Notes: a model not told the origin generated them from the sequence alone. A stretch of 64,000 nucleotides of DNA from Paenalcaligenes hominis_A (GCF_041359055.1 NZ_JBGJKZ010000001.1:372001-436000); one strand, 5' to 3'. Counted from the stretch's first letter, positions 36,088 to 45,772 are shown. Translations and numbers: made by a program.

Positions 36088-36447
36088 ATGACACAGCAAT
36101 ACCATCAATTAAATCAAGACATTGGCGGTAATCTCGCTTCACTACGCAGTGGCATACCCCAAGTCATGGAGGGTTTTGGCGCTATGGTTAAAGCAGCAAA
36201 TGTGGAAGGCACCTTAGACTCTAAAACCAAAGAGCTTATTGCTTTGGTCTTGGGCGTGGCTATGCGGTGCGATCCTTGTACAGGTTTTCATACCAAAGCA
36301 TTGGTAGATTTAGGTGTTACCGAGGCTGAAATACAAGAAATGCTAGGTGTAGCCATCTATATGGGCGGGGGGCCTTCTATGATGCATGCAGCCAATGCTA
36401 TGACCGCATTTAACGAGTTTTCAGAGGCCAAAGCGGTAAATTCATAA
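36088..36447 (+). CDS. Carboxymuconolactone decarboxylase family protein (AhpD-like)
   Basis: 119 residues from ATG 36088. KTKELIALVLGVAMRCDPCTGFHTKALVDLGVTEAEIQEML contains the CxxC...H proton-relay motif of AhpD-like peroxidase partners, and the single-domain length matches. Members with CxxC reduce peroxides via alkylhydroperoxidase activity; the exact partner is unknown. AT-rich upstream sequence and a possible weak convergent terminator at 36461. Confidence 0.9.
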   Translation: MTQQYHQLNQDIGGNLASLRSGIPQVMEGFGAMVKAANVEGTLDSKTKELIALVLGVAMRCDPCTGFHTKALVDLGVTEAEIQEMLGVAIYMGGGPSMMHAANAMTAFNEFSEAKAVNS

Positions 36448-36460
36448 TTGGCTTTAGGTC

Positions 36461-36485
36461 AAAGAGCACCACTAGGGCGCTCTTT
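36461..36485. terminator. Possible bidirectional terminator
   Basis: AAAGAGC (36461-36467) / GCTCTTT (36479-36485), nearly continued inward by CC/GG, between two converging genes; the T-tract is weak. Confidence 0.4.
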
Positions 36486-36512
36486 GTAATGAAAAAGATC
36501 TGCTTGATACTA

Positions 36513-37712
36513 TTAAGCGGGTTTGACTTGAATCGTCGAGCTGACTTGTTTGGCACGCTCGCGTGCAGTATTTACATCATCTGCCGCAGCCAGAGCCAAG
36601 CCCATACGACGGCGCTTAAAGCTTTGAGGTTTTCCAAATAAACGCACATCACTTTGCGGTACGAGTAGAGCTTGGGCCACGTACTCGAACATAACAATTT
36701 CCGTATCCACTCCACCATAAATCACTGAGCTAGCGCCTGCTGAGCGTAAGGTGGTGTCGACCGGTAAGCCCAAAATAGCACGCGCGTGCAGTTCAAATTC
36801 ACTTTGAGTTTGGGTCGTCATGGTCACCATGCCTGTATCATGTGGACGTGGGCTGACCTCGCTAAACCAGACCTCATCACCACGCACAAAAAGCTCAACC
36901 CCAAACACACCTAAACCACCTAGATTTTGTGTGACGGATTGAGCAATGGCTTGTGCTTTTTGAAGCGCAGCGGTGCTCATGGGCTGAGGTTGCCAGCTTT
37001 CCACGTAATCGCCATCGACTTGTTGATGTCCAATAGGCGCACAAAAATCCGTCACTACCTGACCTTGGCTAAGGCTGCGTACGGTCAACAACGTGATTTC
37101 GTAATCGAAATCAATAAAGCCTTCGACAATAACGCGCTGCTGGCTAACGCGGCCTCCATCCATAGCGTAATGCCAGGCTGTCTCGATATCGGCAGCTGAA
37201 GCGATTTTGCTTTGACCTTTGCCAGAACTGCTCATGAGCGGTTTGATGACGCAAGGATAGCCAATACGACTTTCAATGGCTTCGGTTAACTCGTCTAAGG
37301 TATTACAAAAAGCATAAGGACTAGTGGGAACCTCAAGTGTTTCCGCCGCCAAACGACGAATGCCCTCGCGATCCATAGTAAGTTGGGTAGCGCGTGCAGT
37401 AGGAATAACACGTAACTTTTGTGCATGTTCAAACTCTGCTAATACCGATGTGGCAATGGCTTCAATTTCCGGCACAATAATATCTGGTTTAACGGTTTCA
37501 ATGACTGTACGCAGTGCTTGCTCATCACTCATATCAATGGTGTAAGCATGGTGCGCCACCTGATGTCCAGGTGCGTTGTCATAGCGGTCAACAGCAATGG
37601 TTTCAGCACCTAAGCGCTGCAACGCAATAATCACCTCTTTGCCTAACTCACCAGCGCCTAACAACATCACTTTAGTTGCACTATGGCGTAGCGGGGTGCC
37701 TAGTGGTTTCAT
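36513..37712 (-). CDS. purT: Formate-dependent phosphoribosylglycinamide formyltransferase
   Basis: 399 residues from ATG 37712; GGAG six bases before it favours this over two earlier in-frame ATGs. ATP-grasp enzyme: KVMLLGAGELGKEVIIALQRLGAETIAVDRY at the N-terminus, the phosphate loop MSSSGKGQS, and ELFVRGDEVWFSEVSPRPHDTGMVT in the metal-binding region, all PurT hallmarks. It formylates GAR using formate and ATP in purine synthesis, parallel to folate-dependent PurN. A lone gene. Confidence 0.96.
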   Translation of the reverse strand: MKPLGTPLRHSATKVMLLGAGELGKEVIIALQRLGAETIAVDRYDNAPGHQVAHHAYTIDMSDEQALRTVIETVKPDIIVPEIEAIATSVLAEFEHAQKLRVIPTARATQLTMDREGIRRLAAETLEVPTSPYAFCNTLDELTEAIESRIGYPCVIKPLMSSSGKGQSKIASAADIETAWHYAMDGGRVSQQRVIVEGFIDFDYEITLLTVRSLSQGQVVTDFCAPIGHQQVDGDYVESWQPQPMSTAALQKAQAIAQSVTQNLGGLGVFGVELFVRGDEVWFSEVSPRPHDTGMVTMTTQTQSEFELHARAILGLPVDTTLRSAGASSVIYGGVDTEIVMFEYVAQALLVPQSDVRLFGKPQSFKRRRMGLALAAADDVNTARERAKQVSSTIQVKPA

Positions 37713-37923
37713 TACATACTCCATCAATAAAAAGCGTATCGCCAAATAGAATCAAAAAGCTATTGTAAGCGGTAGTGCTTTAAATGATTCAAACAGTAAG
37801 TTTTTTGAAACACTTGCGTTAAAAAAATCCACATAAAGCTAGGCTATGATGAGTTTTTGTGTAGTCACTTTAATAACGATTTTTATTCAGGCGCAGTAGG
37901 TCTTTCAGCTCAAACACAAATCA

Positions 37924-38854
37924 ATGTTTTGGATCTATTTTTTTTATTTTCTTTTGTTTGGGTCTAACGTCTTTTGGTGGTTCTGTGGTCCATCTAGGCT
38001 TTTTTAGAGATGAGTTTTTAAAACAACGGGCTTGGTTATCCGAATGCAACTATGCCGAGCTTATTGCCTTATGTCAGCTTTTGCCTGGTTCTGCTAGTAG
38101 CTGTGGCAGTAGTAGCGCAAGCAATTTGGGGTATGGCAAGGCAATTATGTCGTGCTGTAGCGCGCAGCGTGATCATGCTTGCAGCTGCTGGCCTAGTCTT
38201 GCGTTTTACGTGGATTGGGGCTTAGGTGCTGATTATGTTGGGGGCGGCAACAATAGGCGCACTCTTATTTAAACCCATCACGTCACATCATAACGAAGCC
38301 TTAACGCTTCACGTCAGTCTGCGCATGGAGCAATTGGCTTTGCTGATTTTTGTTGTGTTGTTGCTGGGTCTACCTTGGTTAGCTCATAATTTTGCAAACC
38401 ATACAGCCGTGCTAGTTGATACGTTTTTTAGAGCGGGCTCGTTGGTTTTTGGTGGCGGTCATGTGGTGCTGCCCAAGTGGTATCTGGTCCTTTGTATATC
38501 TTTGCGTCTTTTTTTAGGCGCAGCCATGTCCACTGCGCCCAACGGATGGTTAGAGGGGATGGTGGCAGCAGTAATAGCTATTTTTTACCTTCTTTTCTTT
38601 TAGTGATTGGGGCGATCTTTTTTTGGGAGCGCTTGCGCCAAAACTCTTACTCCCAAACGGCTTTAATCGGCATTAAAGCCGCTGTAGTGGGCTTATTGCT
38701 CGCTGCTTTTTATCATCTTATTTGGTTTAGTAATATTCACAGTCCTTTTGACGTGTTATGGGCTGCCATGGCGTTTATAGCCTTGACTTGGATGCGTTGT
38801 CCGCCTTGGTTAGTAGTGGTGTTGGGAGGCGTGCTGGGGGGAGTCCTGCTTTAA
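37924..38854 (+). pseudogene. chrA: Decayed chromate transporter gene
   Basis: Fragments of one ChrA protein lie in order in different frames: LGLTSFGGSVVHLGFFRDEF and CQLLPGSASS (frame of 37958), then VVAVAVVAQAIWGMARQL (other frame, ~38101), an in-frame TAG at 38223, LIMLGAATIGALLFKP to AGSLVFGGGHVVLPKW, SGPLYIFAS (frame of 38477), NGWLEGMVAAVIAIF, and finally LPSFLLVIGAIFFWERL to the end. At least four frame changes, one stop and two internal deletions (the FTLPSA part of the first half, the FLxGY part of the second) make a working two-domain permease impossible. The original start is no longer clear. Confidence 0.85.
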
Positions 38855-38886
38855 TCCCCCTTTCAAGAGTTGCTTTGTAAGAAAAG

Positions 38887-40842
38887 TTATGGAGTCACAA
38901 TTGCAAACCACAATTCAGGGCTTTCAAAGAGATTCGCAAAACTCATTAATACTTGAGGGTCGCCTGTTAGCTCTACTGTACCTGCTTGTATGGCTTCTCT
39001 CCAATTTAGCTGTTGGAGTTGAATTTGATTGAACGTCTCTTTATTTAGCCGTAATGTGACTTGTGGTTGACTCTTGCTTTTAGTTGAGTAATTTAAGACG
39101 GAGTTTTTTATTGAAACCGTATACGTTTTATCTAAATCAATAAAATTAAAAGCCAGAATGAGATCTTGGTCTTTTACCTTCTCTGCATCTAGACGAACAG
39201 ATAAAAAATCAAATAAAAGACCAGGGTTCATCGCCTTTAATACATCAGAGCTAGTGTTAGCAGGAGGAGTAAGAGTGGGTTTTCCTTGTCGGAGCTCAAG
39301 GGCTCCTTGCAAATAAATAGAGCGCCAAGGACCTGACTCGGCTTGATAGCCTAGCTGCTCATATGCATCTGCTAATAAGTTTTTGGATTCAGTATCCTCT
39401 GGGTCTGCAAAGACAGCATGCTTGACTACGGTGGCAACCCATCTATAGTTTCCTGCCTCGTAGTCCTGTTTAGCCTTTTCTAATAAGGTGTCCCTTCCTA
39501 TGTAGTCTAAATAGTGTTGAGCAACAACAGCAGGAGGTAGGCTGTCTAAACTGGATGGGTTACCGTCATACCATCCCATGTAATATTGGTATACAGCTCG
39601 GGCATTATGCTTCAACGTACCGTAGTAACCACGACTATCCCAACGCTGATCAAGCGCTGTGGGTAGCTCGATCAGCTCGGCTATTTCTTCGCCTGTATAT
39701 CCTTTATTCATTAAGTTGACAGTACGGTCATGTATATATTTATAAAGGTCACGTTGATGAGAAAGGTAGTCCACAATGGCTTTGTTGCCCCAAAGCGGCC
39801 AGTGATGACTTTGAAACTTAACCTCAATATCAGGGCCATAGCGGTCTAGAGTTTCATTAAGATAATAAGCCCATTGTTTTGCATCCCGCACTTGTGTCCC
39901 ACGCAAAGATAATACGTTGTGCATAGTGTTGGTGGTGTTCTCAGCCATCCACATAGCTTTGTACTGTGGTAAGTAAATATTCATTTCTACAGGTGCTTCC
40001 GTGCCAGGCGTAAGTTGAAACTCCATCTCTATTCCATCAATGGTCTGTTTTTGACCCGTACTGTGAATGGATTCTGTAGGAGCAATCAAAGTCATCGTGC
40101 CTAATGGGTTTGTCATACCTAACCCAGATCCCACACTATGCTCAGGTCCACGAGGTAAAAAAGCACCATACATGTAGGTGGCGCGTCTTTTCATTGCATT
40201 ACCTGTAATAACTCCTTCGTTGATGGCGTGTTCCATAAATCCTTCAGGTGCAATAATGGCTGTTTTTCCAGATAGTACATCCGCTTCATCTACTATTCCT
40301 TTTATGCCTGCGTAATGATCTACATGCGGGTGACTATAAATAACGGCACGAATAGGTAATGCAGCCACCTGCTCTGTGATAAGTGCATACGCGGCGGCGG
40401 CTGTTTCTTTAGAAGTACCCACATCAAATACAACCCACCCTGTTGCACCACGTATAAAGGTAATGTTTGAAAGGTCGTAGCCGCGTACTTGGTATATTCC
40501 TTCGGTTACCTGATAAAGGCCGTCTAAAAGATTCAATTGTGATATACGCCATAAGCTTGGATTGACGCTAGCAGGGGCTTGAGCGTCCAGTTTGATAAAT
40601 GACTTGTAGCTACTTAAGTCCCAAACTGTACGATCTGTTGAGTCCTTAATAGTCAATGAGGGGGCTCTGTAAATAAGACCTTTTTCAGCTCGTTGAAAAT
40701 CGTCCTTATCATGAAAAGGCAGAGCTTGGAGTACTTGCTGTTGATGGGATTCAGTATGTGAGCTAGCCGGGGCAGCCCATAAATCGATAGGGCTAAGTCC
40801 TAAACCTAAGATACAAAAAGAGAGAACAACAAACTTGCGCAT
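38887..40842 (-). CDS. Exported alkyl sulfatase, SdsA1/BDS1-like class III metallo-beta-lactamase fold
   Basis: 651 residues from ATG 40842. Signal peptide MRKFVVLSFCILGLGLSPIDLWA. The binuclear zinc motif is YSHPHVDHYAGIKG (~168), with further ligands in MAENTTNTMHNVLSLRGTQ and QSHHWPLWG; the C-terminal half contains the dimerisation domain and an SCP2-like domain (VTLRLNKETFNQIQLQQ). These enzymes hydrolyse long alkyl sulfates such as SDS to alcohol and sulfate. It is one more sulfur-compound enzyme in the window, exported rather than cytoplasmic. Its divergent neighbour is a beta-barrel-type protein. Confidence 0.93.
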   Translation of the reverse strand: MRKFVVLSFCILGLGLSPIDLWAAPASSHTESHQQQVLQALPFHDKDDFQRAEKGLIYRAPSLTIKDSTDRTVWDLSSYKSFIKLDAQAPASVNPSLWRISQLNLLDGLYQVTEGIYQVRGYDLSNITFIRGATGWVVFDVGTSKETAAAAYALITEQVAALPIRAVIYSHPHVDHYAGIKGIVDEADVLSGKTAIIAPEGFMEHAINEGVITGNAMKRRATYMYGAFLPRGPEHSVGSGLGMTNPLGTMTLIAPTESIHSTGQKQTIDGIEMEFQLTPGTEAPVEMNIYLPQYKAMWMAENTTNTMHNVLSLRGTQVRDAKQWAYYLNETLDRYGPDIEVKFQSHHWPLWGNKAIVDYLSHQRDLYKYIHDRTVNLMNKGYTGEEIAELIELPTALDQRWDSRGYYGTLKHNARAVYQYYMGWYDGNPSSLDSLPPAVVAQHYLDYIGRDTLLEKAKQDYEAGNYRWVATVVKHAVFADPEDTESKNLLADAYEQLGYQAESGPWRSIYLQGALELRQGKPTLTPPANTSSDVLKAMNPGLLFDFLSVRLDAEKVKDQDLILAFNFIDLDKTYTVSIKNSVLNYSTKSKSQPQVTLRLNKETFNQIQLQQLNWREAIQAGTVELTGDPQVLMSFANLFESPELWFAIVTP

Positions 40843-41001
40843 GAGAGCCTCAACGTAAAGAGTCATAATTAATACAAAAAGTGTACGTATGAGAGCTTTT
40901 TTTTGCTCAGTGCGTTTAGTCAGTATGAAAAATTATTAAATGTTTATTAAACGCTGAGGTCGTAGAGTGTAGTTTTGGTTCTGAATCTGGGTGTATGCAT
41001 A

Positions 41002-41763
41002 ATGAAAAACATACTAGGAGTAGGCGTGGGGTTGCTGATGGGTTTGGGCAGTGTGCAGGCTCAACTACAAAACGAAGCTAATAATCCCTTAAATCCACGT
41101 CCCTTATTAAGCTTGCATGATTACTATGTTCCCAAACTCAATGAGTTAGAACACTCATGGGCCAATCAAGCCATTTTACGGGGAGTATTGCCTAATAAGA
41201 CCTTCGGCTTACCGCAGCTGTGGCGGTTTAATTTACCAGTCGTATCCTTGCATTATGATCGCTTGGGTAATCGATCTGGCTTAGGTGATTTGAGCTTGAT
41301 GGATATTTTCATGAGCTCAAATGAGAATTTTTCGTACGGTGCAGGGCCATTATTGGTCATTCCCACGGCGTCTAATGACTATACGGGACAAGGGAAATGG
41401 CAGATTGGGACTGCAGGTGCCATCGTAGCGACTCGGCCTTGGGGGTTGATGGGAGGATTGGTCACTTATCAACAATCGTTTGCTGGTAGCTCGTCAAGAC
41501 AAAGTGTACGAATGATGACAGCACAGCCAGTTGTTTTTTACAATTTATCTAATGAGTTTTACCTACGATCAAGTGGTGTCTGGACTTTTGACTTAAAAAA
41601 TCACACCCATTTTATGCCTATTGGTTTAGGTTTAGGTAAGGTCATGCGCATGGAGGGCAATAAAACTATTAATGCTTTTATTGAGCCTCAGTACTCGGTT
41701 GCCACCAAGGGAGTAGGTGTACCTAAATGGCAGATTTTTACAGGCATAAATTTCCAATTTTAA
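41002..41763 (+). CDS. Outer-membrane beta-barrel-type protein (MetA/phenol-degradation-like family)
   Basis: 253 residues from ATG 41002 with signal peptide MKNILGVGVGLLMGLGSVQA. The mature part shows alternating strands such as FNLPVVSLHYDRLGNRSGLGDLSLMDIFM and ends in an aromatic residue (IFTGINFQF), typical of outer-membrane barrels; the family is sometimes called neuromedin-U-like or MetA-like. It is divergent from the alkylsulfatase gene (160 bp), which suggests entry of alkyl sulfates or a similar hydrophobic compound. Its 3' end is 5 bp from the convergent regulator gene. Confidence 0.65.
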   Translation: MKNILGVGVGLLMGLGSVQAQLQNEANNPLNPRPLLSLHDYYVPKLNELEHSWANQAILRGVLPNKTFGLPQLWRFNLPVVSLHYDRLGNRSGLGDLSLMDIFMSSNENFSYGAGPLLVIPTASNDYTGQGKWQIGTAGAIVATRPWGLMGGLVTYQQSFAGSSSRQSVRMMTAQPVVFYNLSNEFYLRSSGVWTFDLKNHTHFMPIGLGLGKVMRMEGNKTINAFIEPQYSVATKGVGVPKWQIFTGINFQF

Positions 41764-41767
41764 AAAA

Positions 41768-44700
41768 TCAGGTGGGTTGTAGCCGTTTTGCGATCCACGC
41801 TTCGTAGCAAAAGAGTTGATGTTTTTGTGCTGCTTGTAGAGCCGTCTGCCAAGCTCTTTTAGCTTGTGGATGACGGTTATTCGCCCGTTCAATGTCACCT
41901 TGTAAACAAAGTATTTCTGGCAGAAGCAGATAGGATTGACGTTGGGTGCAAATATGATGTGCTTTATTAAGCAGCTCTTCTGCTACACCTAGTTGACCTG
42001 ATGCGATAAAAGCATGAGAAACCAAACAAAGGAAAGCATCTTGGCCTAAGGGCAGGTGCTGTTCGATCTGTGTAATCATGGCTTTTAAATCATCCAGCGG
42101 CAATAGCGAGCTTGGGTTTAAAAGGCAGGTTGAAACAGTTATATAGGCTTGGGCAATACAATGCCAAATACTTTGCGGCGCATTTTGTACTAAGCTTTGT
42201 GCTAGGTGTAGGCTATGAGACAAAAGCTCACTGAGGTCTTGTTGTAGGTAATTAATCCGCAATAGCTGTATATGGCAAAGAGTTAACGAGATTGCTGACC
42301 CACTGGATTTTGCTTTTTGTATAGCCTGTTTTATATTTTGACGACTAATATCGAACTTGCCTTGTATTGCTTGAGCTAATGCTAATGAGCTAAAGGCTAA
42401 AGCAATAGAGTGTACCCCCAATGTGCTTGAGGCTGGAGCGGGTTCTGCGCTGTGCTGTAGCGCTTGAATCGCTTCTACCAAGAGGCTTTCTGCCTGAAAC
42501 GCATTGCCTTTCCAGAAGTAGTATTGAGCCTCAGCATAACAAGCCCATCCATACCAGACAATATTACGGTGTTGTAAGGATTGTTTTTGAAGTTGCTTGG
42601 CTAGTTGGAGTCCTTCGAGTAACTGACCTTCACTGTGTGTTATTACCCAGCGCCCCCAAATTAGGGTTAAGGCATTGCTTGGGTTTTTATCTTGGTTTCG
42701 ACTAGCCGCTTTCTCATACGCTGCAATAGTATGAGGAGAAAGAGGGCCATAGTGTGAAATCTGTAAAGAGCCTAGGGCGACATATCCCTCAATCTCATAA
42801 TGTTGCCGTAGCTCAGAGTCTTCGATATAGCGATAGCTTTGTAGTGCATTTGTGAGGTAATGTTCGGCTTGTTGAGTAAAGCCTTGTTGTAGGGCATCGT
42901 GAATTGCCTGTCGCCACCATCGAGTTGCTTCAGCATTTCGAGCTTGGTGCAATTGCTGAGCGATTTGATGTGCAGGGTATTGATGCTCTATAAAAAAATG
43001 CGCTAATTTGGTGTAAATCAGCGTTTTGGTTTGTCGGGTTATTACTTGTATCAAGGCCGATTTATGCAGTTGAGAATACACATGGAAATAGGTTTTTTTT
43101 GCTTTAATTAAACCCATAATAATAAGCTGATCGAAAGCTGCGCTAGCCTCATCGGGGCTTAAGCCAAGTATTTGTTCTGCCATGGTGTAGGTGGTTTGTT
43201 CGACACAAGCACATAAAAAAGCTAATTCCCTGAGCACTTTTGGTGCCGAGTAGAGTTGATTTGAGAGCAAATCCGCAATGCGTGGCACATAGTAAAAAGG
43301 CAAACCTAAATGATATAAATGAATCATTTCCTCAATAACCAAGGGGTTACCCATAGCGTGCATTTTTACTTCTTTTTTGACAGCAGCGGGAATCTTTAAT
43401 GGCCGGCTAAGCGCCTGAATATAATGGTTCGAGTGCGTAGAAGAAAGGGGCTTAATCTCCAACGTGTAATCAAAAAAAGCAGGGTTTTGTTTTTGTCGAG
43501 AAATGCAAATCAGCATAACAAGGCCTGCTTCTGAAACGCTTTTCAGGGTCTCTAACAAATAGTATTGAGTGGGGTCATTTAAATCGGCGTTATCCCAAAC
43601 AATACAAAGTGGTTGCTGTGGGTTTTTGTAATGTTGGAGTAATAGCGTAAGAGATTGCCGTAAGGAGTTTTGGTTTACATTCGAGAGAGGTGTTTTTAAG
43701 AGTTGTAATTGAAAGAGAGTTTGCCGAACTTCAATTTCAGTTAATTTTAAATGCTGAGGTGCCTTAATTTCAGCTTTTAGCCATGTGCTGATCGGGTCAA
43801 GCTCTACTTGCTGTGAGGACGTTAAAAAGAGAGTGCGACCTTGTCCTCTTTGAATAAGGGTAAGAAGAGACCTGGCAATCTGACTTTTTCCCAAGCCAGC
43901 AAGCCCATACAAATGAATAGTAGACAGTGTAGTCAGCGATGATTGCGCGCACCATAACTCATAAAGCGCATCAAACTCGGGCGAGCGGCCATACATACGC
44001 TTGACAGTGGGCAGTCGCGGGGCGTTTATATTTAATTCATACCGTCGTTGCTCGCCACATAGAGTAGTAGACACAGACCAGGCCGACATACGTGCCGCTG
44101 CTTGTGGGCTAAGTAAAATTTGCCGATGCATAGCTCCCCAAGCAAGTGGAATAATGGCTTGATACATCAAGCCGTCCCCCTGTAAGGCATGGTTTTCCTT
44201 GAGTAAACCCGTGTCTGCATGTAATGCAAGGCCAAGCTTAATTTCAGGTGGAACGCTAATTTTACATAGAGTTAACGCGAGATCTATAGCGTATGGAATG
44301 GGTCTATCTAACAAAAGAGGATAGCCAAAATGGGCAAATAGAGTAGAGTGATTGTCTGATATCCAGGCGTGATGTTGATTGGCTATTTCCCGAATTTTCT
44401 CTTTCCATTCCTGAATTAATAAAAGTGCGTCTTCAGGATCTACTTGGAGGGGGTTCCAAAAGGAGTCCTCAGTCAAGTGTTGCCACGATACTGCGATGGC
44501 AACAGTAGCAAATGGTAAATACTGCTCATTCTCTAAAAGACTTGCACGTGATACAGGGCGGCTTTCGAAGGGCTTAAGCAAAGCAAATGTTTCAGCGCTA
44601 GGCTGGGATCCGAAAGCATGTTGTAGGCAACTGCTACAGAGCTGATAAGCTAAAAGTGCTGCGTGGTGATCACCGTTTTGCGTGTGAGCCTGAATAATCC

Positions 44701-45277
44701 AGCGGTGATAGTGTTCTTCATGAGGACTTTGCTGGGACCATTGATGTGCAAGCTTGAGCATGACTTCAGGTTGCGTCTGATACGTTGCTATATAGTCCTG
44801 CCTAAAACGTAGCAAAGCTTGTTGGCATCGTAGTTGCCAAGCCATATACCAAGCCTCAAGATCGGGGTGGGAGGACCGTTTTATTGAGCCTAAAAACTCG
44901 CCACTAAATAGCAAAGAGTCTGGTGTGCGAGCTTCATCATTAGGCAGGTCAGTTAGCTGAACTAATTGCAAAGCATCCACTGTGAATGTGGTCTGCTGCA
45001 GTTGGAGCTGATTTCGATTGCCTAAAGCGACTCGATCTGTGCCTTTATTTAAAGCGGTGCGTAAACGATGCAAGGCATGCCTTAAACGTGAGCGCCCTTG
45101 TTCCTCAGCCAGATCAGGCCACAGCATGTCAGCAAGTTGCGTTCGAGTATAAGTTGTGTCTTTCTGTAGACACAGTAAAGCAAGTAGTAGTTTGACTTTA
45201 TCGTATTGGAGCTCAGCCGTAAGATCTTGCCCATCAACAAACAAACGAAAAGTACCTAGCAATTGAATGTGTATCAC
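41768..45277 (-). CDS. Giant BTAD/STAND transcriptional regulator with a cyclase-like middle domain
   Basis: 1169 residues. N-terminal OmpR-type winged helix (IQLLGTFRLFVDGQDL ... TYTRTQLADMLWPDLAEEQGRSRLRHALHRL), then a BTAD domain (~100-245). Residues ~250-420 look like a degenerate class III nucleotide cyclase: STLFAHFGYPLLLDRPIPYAIDLAL, LGLALHADTGLL, QGDGLMYQAIIPLAWGA, RQILLSPQAAARM; the two metal-binding aspartates are not evident, so it is probably inactive. A STAND ATPase follows (Walker A LYGLAGLGKSQIARSLL ~458; IVWDNADL ~585), then TPR-like helices to the end. Likely a ligand-sensing activator, possibly for the alkylsulfatase pair next door. Confidence 0.8.
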   Translation of the reverse strand: MIHIQLLGTFRLFVDGQDLTAELQYDKVKLLLALLCLQKDTTYTRTQLADMLWPDLAEEQGRSRLRHALHRLRTALNKGTDRVALGNRNQLQLQQTTFTVDALQLVQLTDLPNDEARTPDSLLFSGEFLGSIKRSSHPDLEAWYMAWQLRCQQALLRFRQDYIATYQTQPEVMLKLAHQWSQQSPHEEHYHRWIIQAHTQNGDHHAALLAYQLCSSCLQHAFGSQPSAETFALLKPFESRPVSRASLLENEQYLPFATVAIAVSWQHLTEDSFWNPLQVDPEDALLLIQEWKEKIREIANQHHAWISDNHSTLFAHFGYPLLLDRPIPYAIDLALTLCKISVPPEIKLGLALHADTGLLKENHALQGDGLMYQAIIPLAWGAMHRQILLSPQAAARMSAWSVSTTLCGEQRRYELNINAPRLPTVKRMYGRSPEFDALYELWCAQSSLTTLSTIHLYGLAGLGKSQIARSLLTLIQRGQGRTLFLTSSQQVELDPISTWLKAEIKAPQHLKLTEIEVRQTLFQLQLLKTPLSNVNQNSLRQSLTLLLQHYKNPQQPLCIVWDNADLNDPTQYYLLETLKSVSEAGLVMLICISRQKQNPAFFDYTLEIKPLSSTHSNHYIQALSRPLKIPAAVKKEVKMHAMGNPLVIEEMIHLYHLGLPFYYVPRIADLLSNQLYSAPKVLRELAFLCACVEQTTYTMAEQILGLSPDEASAAFDQLIIMGLIKAKKTYFHVYSQLHKSALIQVITRQTKTLIYTKLAHFFIEHQYPAHQIAQQLHQARNAEATRWWRQAIHDALQQGFTQQAEHYLTNALQSYRYIEDSELRQHYEIEGYVALGSLQISHYGPLSPHTIAAYEKAASRNQDKNPSNALTLIWGRWVITHSEGQLLEGLQLAKQLQKQSLQHRNIVWYGWACYAEAQYYFWKGNAFQAESLLVEAIQALQHSAEPAPASSTLGVHSIALAFSSLALAQAIQGKFDISRQNIKQAIQKAKSSGSAISLTLCHIQLLRINYLQQDLSELLSHSLHLAQSLVQNAPQSIWHCIAQAYITVSTCLLNPSSLLPLDDLKAMITQIEQHLPLGQDAFLCLVSHAFIASGQLGVAEELLNKAHHICTQRQSYLLLPEILCLQGDIERANNRHPQAKRAWQTALQAAQKHQLFCYEAWIAKRLQPT

Positions 45278-45516
45278 TTTTATCGCCCATAAAAAATGAC
45301 CTAATTGCTCCTCACTTCAACTAAGCCAAGGGTTTTTGTAATAACTTGATTTTATCTGTTATGGATGGAAATACACAGAGGAATGATTTTATAGCTATTT
45401 AATAGATACAAGCACAATGCGTCGCTTATTAAAAGAATAATGAACACACCAATGCCTGTGCTATATAAGCTAAGTTTTATAATGAAAGTGTTTTGTCATT
45501 TTAAGGATTGCTAAAA

Positions 45517-45550
45517 CAAAAAGCCCAGTCAAACGACTGGGCTTTTTGTT
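45517..45550 (-). terminator. Hairpin at the left junction, original tRNA-Phe terminator
   Basis: CAAAAAGCCCAGTC-AAAC-GACTGGGCTTTTTG is symmetrical, so it can terminate either strand. The matching hairpin at the right junction has loop GTTT. It lies directly downstream of the tRNA 3' fragment. Confidence 0.75.
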
Positions 45551-45552
45551 TT

Positions 45553-45607
45553 AATTCTTTGGTGGCCTTGGGCGGAATCGAACCACCGACACAAGGATTT
45601 TCAATCC
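45553..45607 (-). repeat. attL: 55-bp repeat including a tRNA-Phe 3' fragment
   Basis: Identical to 61503-61557. It covers the tRNA-Phe 3' end from the anticodon stem through CCA (45560-45607 on the minus strand) plus 7 bp beyond. Identity stops at 45608. It marks the site-specific insertion of the island. Confidence 0.95.
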
Positions 45608-45618
45608 GTTCTAAGCTA

Positions 45619-45644
45619 GGTTGAATGAGGTTGAGGTAGGTTGA
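45619..45644. repeat. Three AGGTTGA-like repeats at 10-bp period
   Basis: GGTTGA occurs at 45619-45624, 45629-45634 and 45639-45644, exactly one helical turn apart, between attL and the integrase gene. This suits arm-type integrase or excisionase binding sites. Confidence 0.55.
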
Positions 45645-45772
45645 TATTTTTCAATTAAGCTATTGATTTTAAAGATATTTTTTTAAAATAGTCGAGTTTG
45701 ATAATTAAATTTTGTTCGTGTATGTTGACGTTACTCGCTTACAAACGTGCTTACAGAATGAGATTTAAAATA

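Larger units (their letters stand above)
45278..45772. other. Left junction region of the genomic island
   Basis: No gene seen in ~495 bp. It contains, in order, AT-rich sequence, a terminator hairpin (45517-45550), the 55-bp attachment repeat (45553-45607) and three GGTTGA repeats (45619-45644). Confidence 0.7.

Noticed and set aside
37924..38854. Two- or three-gene short-chain chromate transporter
   Set aside because: The pieces are ordered fragments of a single long ChrA with deletions and a stop, not separate intact half-size genes.
41768..45277. Active adenylate cyclase domain in the BTAD regulator
   Set aside because: Scaffold resemblance only; the metal-binding aspartates are not evident.
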